Below, in pieces: positions 19,506 through 26,762 of a stretch of 64,000 bases of DNA. The stretch is from Streptomyces marokkonensis (GTDB lineage: Bacteria; Actinomycetota; Actinomycetes; Streptomycetales; Streptomycetaceae), in contig NZ_VSKS01000009.1 in NCBI RefSeq assembly GCF_008312835.1, forward strand, positions 225,492-289,491. The letters run 5' to 3'. The notes under the pieces are model-generated. The model was not told the DNA's origin, ran no database searches, and saw only the letters and a program-made list of their open reading frames with translations. Both the position numbers and the translations under genes were made by a program. How positions within the stretch are numbered: the stretch's first letter is position 1; each line of letters starts with the position of its first letter.

Positions 19506-20393
19506 TCAGGCCAGGCGCACGCGGGCCAGCTGGCGGGACTGGGCGACCAGGCGGTCCTGCGTGTCCCAGACCTCGGCGTCCTCCTCCAGGAAGCCGCCGG
19601 CGAGGTTGCGGGTGGTGATCGAGACGCGCAGAGGGCCGGGGGCCGGCCGGGAGCGGACGTGGACGGTCAGCTCCACCGTGGGGACCCAGCCGGAGATGCC
19701 CAGCTCGAAGGCGGTCGGCGGAAGGGCGTCCACCGCGAGCAGCAGGGCGAGCGGGTCGGGGTCCCGGCCGTCGGCGAGACCGAACCAGGCCCGCATCTCC
19801 CCCTTGCCGGAAGGCTGTCCGAGAGCCCACCCCACTGTCGACGGGTCGAGCTTGAGCATCAGACGGTCGGCGATGGCGGAGCTGCCGTCGACGGGGGCGG
19901 GGCCACCCGACGGCAGTCGGACATCAGCCGCAGCCTCGGGGCCGAAGCACTGCTCGATCGGCGGGATCGCGGGCGGCTCGGCCGTCGTACGGACATGGGC
20001 GGGGAGCGAGTCCAGGTCGCCGTAGGAGGCGAGGACGCGGATGCGCTCCACCTCCTCGCCCCGCTCGTCGAGCTGGAACAGGGACGCCTGACCCGTCGAC
20101 AGGGTCCGTCCGGTGCGCACGGTCTCGGTGCGGACGACCGCCGGGCCCGGCTGGGAGGCGGTCAGATAGTGCGCGGAGATGGTGAACGGGTCGGAGTGCG
20201 GCAGGGCGTCGGCGAGCGCGCGGCCCAGAACGGCCAGCAGATAGCCGCCGTTGACGGCACTGATGATCGTCCAGCCGGCGGAGAGGTCGATGTCGTAGAC
20301 GCCGGGCTCCCGCTGGACGAGAGCGGTGTCGCGGTCGAACTCGCTGGCGCCGATCGTGGCCCGGGTGGCCTGGGCGGAGGCTGCTTCTGGCAT
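19506..20393 (-). CDS. Acyl-CoA thioesterase family protein (TesB-like double hotdog)
   Basis: A 295-aa protein with two hotdog folds: the first contains GGYLLAVLGRAL (the central helix) and HYLTASQPGPAVVRTE, the second DALPPTAFELG and VELTVHVRSRPAPG. This plan is typical of the actinobacterial 'thioesterase family protein' group hydrolysing acyl-CoAs; the chain length is unknown. The ATG at 20393 has no ribosome site, but TACTGT ends 6 nt upstream, so a leaderless transcript is likely. The divergent esterase gene starts within about 65 bp. Confidence 0.85.
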   Translation of the reverse strand: MPEAASAQATRATIGASEFDRDTALVQREPGVYDIDLSAGWTIISAVNGGYLLAVLGRALADALPHSDPFTISAHYLTASQPGPAVVRTETVRTGRTLSTGQASLFQLDERGEEVERIRVLASYGDLDSLPAHVRTTAEPPAIPPIEQCFGPEAAADVRLPSGGPAPVDGSSAIADRLMLKLDPSTVGWALGQPSGKGEMRAWFGLADGRDPDPLALLLAVDALPPTAFELGISGWVPTVELTVHVRSRPAPGPLRVSITTRNLAGGFLEEDAEVWDTQDRLVAQSRQLARVRLA

Positions 20394-20399
20394 GGCTGA

Positions 20400-20405
20400 A
20401 CAGTA
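20400..20405 (-). promoter_or_regulatory. Putative -10 box for a leaderless thioesterase mRNA
   Basis: TACTGT on the minus strand, followed by exactly 6 nt and the ATG at 20393, fits the TAnnnT box of leaderless actinobacterial genes. A second candidate, TAGCTT at 20427-20432 on the plus strand, could serve the divergent esterase gene. Confidence 0.45.
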
Positions 20406-20455
20406 CAAGAAGACAATACTAAGCGGTAGCTTTGTGCGACCGGCGGGTGAACACC

Positions 20456-21721
20456 GTGAACCCGGTGCCCCTTTCCGCCCTCTATCCGGACATGAGCCTC
20501 ACCGGGACCCCGTTCCTCTGCACCCTGGCCGTACTGGCCGCCGTCGCCCTCGGACTGCCGCTCGTCCTGTGGACGCGGGTGCGCGGTCCCCGGCCGGCGC
20601 GGGCCGCCGCCCGGGTGACGATGCTGCTGTTCGCCCAGGTCACGGCCGTGGCCCTGGTGTTCACCCTGGTCAACAACACCAACCAGCTCTACGACGACTG
20701 GTCCGACCTGCTGGCCACCGGCGACCATGTCGAGCACGCCACCGACCTCGGTGCCGACGGCACCGGCGGGATCACGGTGGAGCGGCTGCCCAAGGTCCGT
20801 CAGGCGTTCCGCACCGCGGGCGGGCCGGGCATGCGGGCGGCGGGCGGGGTCCGCGTCACCGAGCTGACGGGGCGGGTCTCCGGGGTGAAGGCCGAGGTGT
20901 ACGTCTGGCTTCCGCCGCAGTACGACGACCCCGCCTGGCGCGACCACCGGTTCCCGGTCGTGGAGCTGCTCCAGGGCTACCCGGGTTCGGCGAAGGCCTG
21001 GTTCGGCACCCTGGACGCGCACGAACAGCTCCTGCCGCCGATGAGCGACGGCCGGATCACCCCCTTCGTCCTGGTGGCACCGCGCACCGCGCTGCTGCCC
21101 GGAGCGGACACGGGCTGCGCCAACCTCCCCGGCCGGGTGAACGCGGAGAGCTGGCTGAGCATCGACGTGCCGCGCATGGTCATGGACAACTTCCGCGTCC
21201 GGAGCGCTCCCCGGGGCTGGTCCGTCGCCGGGTACTCGGCCGGGGGGCACTGCGCGACACGGCTCGCCGTCGCGCACCCCGACCGCTTCCGCGCGGCGGT
21301 CAGTCTGTCCGGCTACAACGACCCGGCCGTCGAACGCACCTCGCTGACCGGGCGCGACCCGGCCCTGCGGTCCGCGGGCAACCCCCTCCGGATGCTGCGC
21401 GAGGCGGCGGCACCGCCCCGGATCTCGCTCTACCTCTCGGGCCAGGAGCACGACGGGTACGAGGACGCCATGACACTCGGGCGGGCCGCGAAGTCGCCGA
21501 CGCACGTGCAGGTGGTGAAGCTGCCGAAGAGCGCGGGCGGGCACACCATGGCGCTGTGGCGGCCGCAGGTGATACCGGCCTTCCGCTGGCTGACCGAGGA
21601 ACTGGGCGGGCACCGCGCGGCCGGCGGGGCTACTCCTCCCGGACCGTCGAGCGGCGGTGCCACGCCCGGGGCGCCCGCCAGTGGTAGCGCATCGCGAGGA
21701 GCCGAAGGACGAAGGCCGTGA
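20456..21721 (+). CDS. Membrane-anchored esterase (antigen 85-type fold)
   Basis: A serine esterase of about 421 aa in the family that includes antigen 85 mycolyltransferases and esterase D. Two membrane helices near the N-terminus (TPFLCTLAVLAAVALGLPLVL; VTMLLFAQVTAVALVFTLV) precede the extracellular domain, which has the oxyanion region PVVELLQGYPGS, nucleophile GYSAGGH and a late His (GGHTMALW). Several GTG codons (20447, 20456, 20465) and an ATG at 20492 compete as start; the choice is uncertain. The C-terminal 35 residues are Gly/Pro/Ser-rich and overlap the convergent TRIC-type gene by 92 bp. Confidence 0.8.
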   Translation: MNPVPLSALYPDMSLTGTPFLCTLAVLAAVALGLPLVLWTRVRGPRPARAAARVTMLLFAQVTAVALVFTLVNNTNQLYDDWSDLLATGDHVEHATDLGADGTGGITVERLPKVRQAFRTAGGPGMRAAGGVRVTELTGRVSGVKAEVYVWLPPQYDDPAWRDHRFPVVELLQGYPGSAKAWFGTLDAHEQLLPPMSDGRITPFVLVAPRTALLPGADTGCANLPGRVNAESWLSIDVPRMVMDNFRVRSAPRGWSVAGYSAGGHCATRLAVAHPDRFRAAVSLSGYNDPAVERTSLTGRDPALRSAGNPLRMLREAAAPPRISLYLSGQEHDGYEDAMTLGRAAKSPTHVQVVKLPKSAGGHTMALWRPQVIPAFRWLTEELGGHRAAGGATPPGPSSGGATPGAPASGSASRGAEGRRP

Positions 21722-22286
21722 CCACGGCGAAGGAGCTGGTCATCGAGTTCAGCACGTCGTAGCGGATGCACAGCGCGACCATGGTGGCCCCGACGACGGC
21801 CGGGACCGCGTACAGGTCGCGGTCCCAGCGCAGCAGCGAGGGCACCTCGTTGGCGAGCACGTCGCGCAGCACGCCGCCGCCGACCGCGGTGGCCAGGCCC
21901 AGACAGGCGGAGGCGGTCAGGCCGAGTCCGTAGTCGTACGCCTTGGTGGTCCCGACGACGCAGAACAGGCCGAGGCCGGCCGCGTCGAAGACGTTGACGG
22001 CGACCTGGATGCGCTCCACGTGCGGGTGGAGGAAGAACACCAGAACCGTGGCGACCAGGGGCGTGAGGAAGTAGCCCAGGTCCGTGAAGGCCGCGGGCGG
22101 CACCGCGCCGATGACCAGGTCACGGAAGAGCCCTCCGCCCAGGGCGGTGACCTCGGCGAGTACGGCGATGCCGAAGACGTCGAAGTTCTTGCGGACGGCC
22201 AGCAGGGCGCCGGAGATCGCGAAGACGAAGATGCCGATCAGGTCGAGCGTGTGCAGGACGGACGGACTGAACAGTTGCTGGAGCAC
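21630..22286 (-). CDS. TRIC-type cation channel family protein (UPF0126)
   Basis: A 218-aa integral membrane protein made of two homologous three-helix repeats plus a seventh helix: GIFVFAISGALLAVRKNFDVFG and, later, GLFCVVGTTKAYDYGLG. Each repeat ends in a GGGxxRD motif (GGGLFRDLVIG and GGGVLRDVLANE), the family hallmark. Bacterial TRIC homologues conduct K+ or Na+. I chose the GTG at 22286 (VLQQLFSP) rather than a TTG at 22307, because the latter lies in a terminator stem. Its 3' end overlaps the convergent esterase gene by 92 bp. Confidence 0.88.
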   Translation of the reverse strand: MLQQLFSPSVLHTLDLIGIFVFAISGALLAVRKNFDVFGIAVLAEVTALGGGLFRDLVIGAVPPAAFTDLGYFLTPLVATVLVFFLHPHVERIQVAVNVFDAAGLGLFCVVGTTKAYDYGLGLTASACLGLATAVGGGVLRDVLANEVPSLLRWDRDLYAVPAVVGATMVALCIRYDVLNSMTSSFAVVTAFVLRLLAMRYHWRAPRAWHRRSTVREE

Positions 22287-22307
22287 CCGTACATTCTTAC
22301 TCAGCAA

Positions 22308-22342
22308 GCACCCCTCGCCTTGTAAATCAAGGCGAGGGGTGC
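22308..22342 (-). terminator. Strong terminator after the peptide ABC operon
   Basis: A perfect 15-bp stem (22308-22322 with 22328-22342, core CCCCTCGCCTTG) encloses the 5-nt loop taaat. An outer AGCAAG...CTTGCT pair can extend it. It lies 24 bp after the last gene of the ABC operon and just upstream of the TRIC-type gene, so it separates the two minus-strand units. No U-tract. Confidence 0.85.
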
Positions 22343-22365
22343 GGTGCGCTTGCTGTCCTCAGCCG

Positions 22366-23682
22366 CTAGACGGCCTTGTCGGCCTTCTCGGGCTGCTCGG
22401 CCTCCGGCTCGGGTGCCTCGGCGGCCTCCGGCTCGGGCTGCTCGGCGGCTTCGTCCGGCGTCTCGGCACTCGCCGCCTTCTCGGCCTGCTCGGCCGCCTC
22501 CACCACCGCTTCGGCCTTCTCGGCCTTCTCGGCCTTCTCGGCGGTCTCGGCCTTCTCGGCCTTCGTGCTCTCCTGCTCCGGCGGCCCCGCCTGCTCGGGC
22601 ACCGTCGCCGCGGCGAGCTCCTCGGACACCGGGGCGTCCTCGACGCCCTCGCGCGTGGCCGGCACGACCTCTCCGGTGGTCCGCGCCAGCGTCCCGGCCG
22701 CGATCTCCTCGGCGTAGTGGCAGGCCACCCGGTGGCCGCCGCCGACGTCCCGCAGTTCCGGACGCTCGGTCGAGCACCGCTCGGCCTGGGCCCACGGGCA
22801 GCGGGTGTGGAAGCGGCAGCCGCTGGGCGGGTTCGCCGGGGAGGGCAGGTCACCGATGAGCAGGATGCGCTCGCGCTGGTCCTCCACCTCCGGGTCCGGC
22901 ACCGGCACGGCCGACATCAGGGCCTTGGTGTACGGGTGCTTCGGCTCGGCGTAGAGCGCGTCGCTCGGTGCCTCCTCGACCAGCGAGCCCAGGTACATCA
23001 CGCCGATCGTGTCGGAGATGTGCCGGACCACGGCGAGGTCGTGCGCGATCACCACATAGGTCAGGCCGAGTTCCTCCTGGAGCTCCTCCAGCAGGTTGAT
23101 GACCTGGGCCTGGACCGACACGTCGAGCGCGGAGACCGGCTCGTCGCAGATGATCACGTCCGGTTCGAGGACCAGCGCGCGGGCGATGCCGATGCGCTGG
23201 CGCTGGCCGCCGGAGAACTCGTGCGGGTAGCGGGAGAGCGCGTTGGAGGGCAGGCCGACCTTGTCCAGGATCGACTTGATCTTCTCCCGGCGCTCCTCCT
23301 GGTCCTTGCCGATGCCGTGGGCGACCATGCCCTCGGACAGGATCGACTCGATGTTCTGCCGGGGGTTGAGCGAGCCCAGCGGGTCCTGGAAGACCATCTG
23401 CAGCCGGCGCCTGAAGCGGCGCATCTCCTCACCGGGCAGCTTCGCCAGGTCGGTGCCGTCGAGGACGACGGAACCCTCGGTGATGTCCACCAGCCGCAGC
23501 ACCGACCGCCCGAGGGTGGTCTTGCCGCAGCCGGACTCGCCGACCAGGCCGTAGGTCTGGCCGGCCTCGACCTTCAGGGAGATCCCGTCCACGGCGTAGA
23601 CGTGGCCGACCGTGCGGTCGAACAGGAGCCCCTTCTTGATGGGGAAGTGGACCTTGACGCCGTCCAGTTCGAGCAGGCTCAT
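22366..23682 (-). CDS. Peptide ABC importer ATPase (DppF/OppF type) with acidic tail
   Basis: A 438-aa cytoplasmic ATPase. Walker A is GESGCGKTT, signature EFSGGQRQR, Walker B IICDEPVSALD, H-loop IAHD. The oligopeptide C-terminal domain has the Cys-rich PSGCRFHTRCPWAQAERC motif, which binds Fe-S in some homologues. Residues after about 325 form an unusual extension of 110 aa, rich in Ala, Glu, Lys and Pro with repeated EKAEKAE units, absent from typical members. The ATG overlaps the preceding stop (ATGA) and GAGGAGG is present. Last gene of a five-gene operon. Confidence 0.93.
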   Translation of the reverse strand: MSLLELDGVKVHFPIKKGLLFDRTVGHVYAVDGISLKVEAGQTYGLVGESGCGKTTLGRSVLRLVDITEGSVVLDGTDLAKLPGEEMRRFRRRLQMVFQDPLGSLNPRQNIESILSEGMVAHGIGKDQEERREKIKSILDKVGLPSNALSRYPHEFSGGQRQRIGIARALVLEPDVIICDEPVSALDVSVQAQVINLLEELQEELGLTYVVIAHDLAVVRHISDTIGVMYLGSLVEEAPSDALYAEPKHPYTKALMSAVPVPDPEVEDQRERILLIGDLPSPANPPSGCRFHTRCPWAQAERCSTERPELRDVGGGHRVACHYAEEIAAGTLARTTGEVVPATREGVEDAPVSEELAAATVPEQAGPPEQESTKAEKAETAEKAEKAEKAEAVVEAAEQAEKAASAETPDEAAEQPEPEAAEAPEPEAEQPEKADKAV

Positions 23683-24680
23683 GCGGGGACCTCCTCGGCC
23701 TTCGCGTCGTCGAGTACGGGATTGACGCACCGCACCTGGTGACCGGCCGCGCGGGGCTCCGTGAGCTGCGGGGTGCCGGTCAGGCAGCCCATCTCGTACC
23801 GGTCGCAGCGGGGCGCGAAGGCACAGCCGTCGGCCCAGGCGATGCGGTCGTTGATGGAGCCGCGGATCGGGTTCAGGGGCTCGCCCCGGGGAGCGTCCAG
23901 CCGGGGGATGGAACCCAGCAGCCCGTGCGCGTAGGGGTGGGTCGGGTGACCGAAGAGCTCGCGGCGCCCGGCGGACTCGACGACCTTGCCCGCGTAGAGC
24001 ACGTTGACCTGGTCGCAGAGGCCGGCGACCACCCCGAGGTCGTGGGTGATCATCAGCAGGGCGGTGCCCTCCTGGTCCACGAGTTCCTTGAGCAGTTCCA
24101 GGATCTGCGCCTGGATCGTCACGTCGAGGGCCGTGGTGGGCTCGTCGGCGATGAGCATGCGCGGGGCGCAGGCCACCGCCATGGCGATCAGCGCGCGCTG
24201 GCGCATACCGCCGGAGAGCTGGTGCGGGTACTCCTTGAGCCGCCGGGTGGGGTCGGGGATGCCGACCCGGTCCAGCAGGTCGGCGGCCTCCTTGCGGGCG
24301 GCCTCTCCCTTCATCCCGCGGTGGCGCTCGAGGATCTCGGTGACCTGCACGCCGACCGGCACGACCGGGTTGAGCGAGGACAGCGGGTCCTGGAAGATCA
24401 TCGCCATCTCGCTGCCGCGCAGGTCGCGGCGGGCGGAGGCGCTCATCGTGAACAGGTTCGTGCCGTCGAAGTCGGCACGGCCGCCGATGGTGAGGCCCTT
24501 GGCCGGGAGCAGGCCCATCAGGGCCAGCGAGGTGACGGACTTCCCGCAGCCGGACTCGCCGACCAGGCCCACGACCTGGCCCTGGTCCACCTCGAAGGAG
24601 ACGCCGTCGACCGCCCGGGACTCCTTGCGGCCGCGGCCGCCGAAGGTGACGGTCAGTTCGTCGACAGTGAGCAGAGACAT
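23679..24680 (-). CDS. Peptide ABC importer ATPase (DppD/OppD type)
   Basis: A 333-aa ATPase that pairs with the DppF-type subunit. Walker A GESGCGKS, signature QLSGGMRQRA, Walker B MLIADEPTTALD and H-loop ITHD are intact. The C-terminal oligopeptide module has the Cys cluster CAFAPRCDRYEMGC. The ATG at 24680 starts 6 bp after the permease stop; its own stop overlaps the DppF start by four bases. Normal length for the family. Confidence 0.95.
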   Translation of the reverse strand: MSLLTVDELTVTFGGRGRKESRAVDGVSFEVDQGQVVGLVGESGCGKSVTSLALMGLLPAKGLTIGGRADFDGTNLFTMSASARRDLRGSEMAMIFQDPLSSLNPVVPVGVQVTEILERHRGMKGEAARKEAADLLDRVGIPDPTRRLKEYPHQLSGGMRQRALIAMAVACAPRMLIADEPTTALDVTIQAQILELLKELVDQEGTALLMITHDLGVVAGLCDQVNVLYAGKVVESAGRRELFGHPTHPYAHGLLGSIPRLDAPRGEPLNPIRGSINDRIAWADGCAFAPRCDRYEMGCLTGTPQLTEPRAAGHQVRCVNPVLDDAKAEEVPA

Positions 24681-24686
24681 GGTGGT

Positions 24687-25646
24687 TCAGCCCCTCAGCT
24701 TCGGGTCGAGGGCTTCCCGCATGGCCTCGCCGAGGAGGGTGAAGCCGAGGGCGGTGATGATGATGCCGACGGCGGGGTAGACCGCCATCATCGGCGCGTT
24801 GTCGAAGAAGCGCTGCGCCTGGGTGAGCATGACGCCCCACTCGGGGATGGCCGGATCGGGGTTGCCGAGGCCCAGGTAGGACAGGGCGGCCGCCTCGATG
24901 ATCGCGGTGGCCAGGGAGAGCGTGGCCTGCACGATCACCGGGCTGAGCGAGTTGGGCACGATCTGCGAGAGGACGATCCGCCGCTTGCGCACACCGAGGG
25001 ACTTGGCGGCGAGCACGTAGTCCGCACTGCCCTGGGCCAGCATGGAGCCGCGCAGCAGCCGGGCGAACACCGGGATCTGCACGACACCGACCGCGATCAT
25101 CACCGTGGTCAGTGACTGCCCCATGACGGCGGCGATGGACACGGCCAGCAGCAGCGAGGGCATCGCCAGCATGATGTCGATGAAGCGCATGATGACGGAG
25201 TCGACGCGCCTGCCGGTGTCGCCGCCGAGGGTGGCGAAGGCACCGGCGAGGCCGCCGATCACGAAGCCGATGATGAGGCCGATCAGCGTGGCGACAACGC
25301 CGACCAGCAGCGTCTGGCGGGCGCCGACCAGCATGCGGGAGAAGAGGTCCCGGCCGAGGTGGTCGAGCCCGAACCAGTTCTCGCCGCGCGCGCCGACGAA
25401 CTCGCCCCGGTTGGGGAAGACCTCGTTGCGCCACGTCTGGGCGGTCGGGGAGTACGGGGCGACGTAGGGCCCGACGATCGCGAGGACGACGAACAGGGCG
25501 ATGACGACCGCGCCGATGATCGCCATCTTGCTGCGCTTGAGGCGCCGGAACGCCTCCCGCCACAGGCTGGCGCCGGTGCTGGTCTCCTTGGTCGCGGCCA
25601 GTTCGGCGAGGCGCTGGATCTTGTCTGTCTTGGTGGCGACACTCAT
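24687..25646 (-). CDS. Peptide ABC importer permease (DppC/OppC type)
   Basis: A 319-aa inner-membrane permease. A cytoplasmic N-terminus (REAFRRLKRSKMAIIG) precedes a first membrane helix and periplasmic segment (YVAPYSPTAQTW), the OppC_N pattern; then come the BPD_transp_1 core helices and the EAA loop (EAAALSYLGLGNPDPAIPEWG) that contacts the ATPases. Separated from the DppB-type stop by one base, so translation is probably coupled. Confidence 0.95.
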   Translation of the reverse strand: MSVATKTDKIQRLAELAATKETSTGASLWREAFRRLKRSKMAIIGAVVIALFVVLAIVGPYVAPYSPTAQTWRNEVFPNRGEFVGARGENWFGLDHLGRDLFSRMLVGARQTLLVGVVATLIGLIIGFVIGGLAGAFATLGGDTGRRVDSVIMRFIDIMLAMPSLLLAVSIAAVMGQSLTTVMIAVGVVQIPVFARLLRGSMLAQGSADYVLAAKSLGVRKRRIVLSQIVPNSLSPVIVQATLSLATAIIEAAALSYLGLGNPDPAIPEWGVMLTQAQRFFDNAPMMAVYPAVGIIITALGFTLLGEAMREALDPKLRG

Positions 25647-25647
25647 G

Positions 25648-26652
25648 TCAGTGCACCCGCACTCTCGGGTCGATGAGGCTGTACGCGAGGTCCACCAACA
25701 GGTTGATCAGGACGTACACCAGCGCGATGAACATGATGAACCCGACGAGCACGGGGTAGTCGCGGGCGTCGATCGCGGTCCGGATGAAGGAGCCGATGCC
25801 TCCGAAGGAGAACACCGACTCGGTCAGGACCGCGCCGGACAGCAGGGAGCCCGTGAGCAGGCCGACCGCGGTCACCACGGGGAGCATCGCGTTGCGCAGC
25901 ACGTGCCGGCCGCGGACGACGCTCCGCTTGAGGCCCTTGGCCTCGGCGGTGCGGACGTAGTCCTCGTCCTGCACCTCGAGGACGCTGGCGCGGGTCATGC
26001 GCACGATGACCGCGAGCGGGATGGAGGCCAGGGCGACGGAGGGCAGGATCAGGTGGGTGATCGCGTTCCAGGAGGCGTCGAACTCGCCGGTGAGGATGCC
26101 GTCCAGGACGGCGAAGCCGGTCACGTCGGTGGCGTTGATGCCGGTGTCCTGGCGTCCGTAGCTGGGGAAGATCCCGAGCTGGACGGCGAAGATCTGCTTG
26201 AGGATCAGGGCCAGGAAGAAGACCGGGATGCAGATGCCGACGAGCGAGCCGGAGACGGCGGTGACGTCGAGCCAGCCACCGCGGTTGCGGGCCGCGAAGT
26301 AGCCGAGCGGAACGCCCACGGCGACGGCGATCAGGATCGCGAGGAGGGACAGCTCCACGGTCGCGGGGAAGCGGAGGACGAACTCGTCCCACACCGGTTG
26401 CCCGGTCTGGGTGGACGTGCCCAGGTCGAGTTCGAAGATGCGCTTGAGGAAGCGCCAGTACTGAACGTAGACGGGCTGGTCCAGCCCGAGCGCACGGTTG
26501 ATGCGCGCCACTTCGGCCTCGGTGGCCTTTTCCCCCAGGATCGCTGAGGCGGGTCCACCGGGCAGCCGGTCGAGCCAGAGGAAGAGCAGAACCGACAGGC
26601 CGAGCAGCGTGGGTATGAGCTGGAGCAGTCTTCGTACGACGAGACGCAGCAC
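25648..26652 (-). CDS. Peptide ABC importer permease (DppB/OppB type)
   Basis: A 334-aa permease: N-terminal helix (LLQLIPTLLGLSVLLFLWL), the large external loop with the GLDQPVYVQYWRFL motif, then the core with VIVRMTRASVLEVQDEDYVRTAEAKGL, the EAA-type loop typical of DppB. The start is a GTG at 26652; an ATG at 26659 is in another frame. A GC-rich hairpin in the 110 bp upstream separates it from the binding-protein gene. Confidence 0.94.
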   Translation of the reverse strand: MLRLVVRRLLQLIPTLLGLSVLLFLWLDRLPGGPASAILGEKATEAEVARINRALGLDQPVYVQYWRFLKRIFELDLGTSTQTGQPVWDEFVLRFPATVELSLLAILIAVAVGVPLGYFAARNRGGWLDVTAVSGSLVGICIPVFFLALILKQIFAVQLGIFPSYGRQDTGINATDVTGFAVLDGILTGEFDASWNAITHLILPSVALASIPLAVIVRMTRASVLEVQDEDYVRTAEAKGLKRSVVRGRHVLRNAMLPVVTAVGLLTGSLLSGAVLTESVFSFGGIGSFIRTAIDARDYPVLVGFIMFIALVYVLINLLVDLAYSLIDPRVRVH

Positions 26653-26694
26653 CCCGCATGCCCCTTTCTTGCGTGATGTCTTACATGAATGGAC

Positions 26695-26727
26695 CCGCCC
26701 GGCCGCCGAGTTGCGACGGCCGGGCGG
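26695..26727 (-). terminator. Intercistronic hairpin between binding-protein and permease genes
   Basis: CCGCCCGGCCG (26695-26705) and CGGCCGGGCGG (26717-26727) form a perfect 11-bp stem with an 11-nt loop, 36 bp after the binding-protein stop. In many importer operons such a partial terminator or RNA-stabilising stem lets the binding protein be made in excess over the membrane subunits; I infer that role here. Confidence 0.75.
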
Positions 26728-26762
26728 ACCCCCCCGTTCTGGTGTTCCTGCCGATCAGGCGC

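Noticed and set aside
22366-25563. A 1065-codon frame suggesting a giant fused ABC protein
   Set aside because: Only the last 438 codons, from the ATG at 23682 with GAGGAGG, encode a real protein. The part before it is an out-of-frame reading of the two genes upstream.
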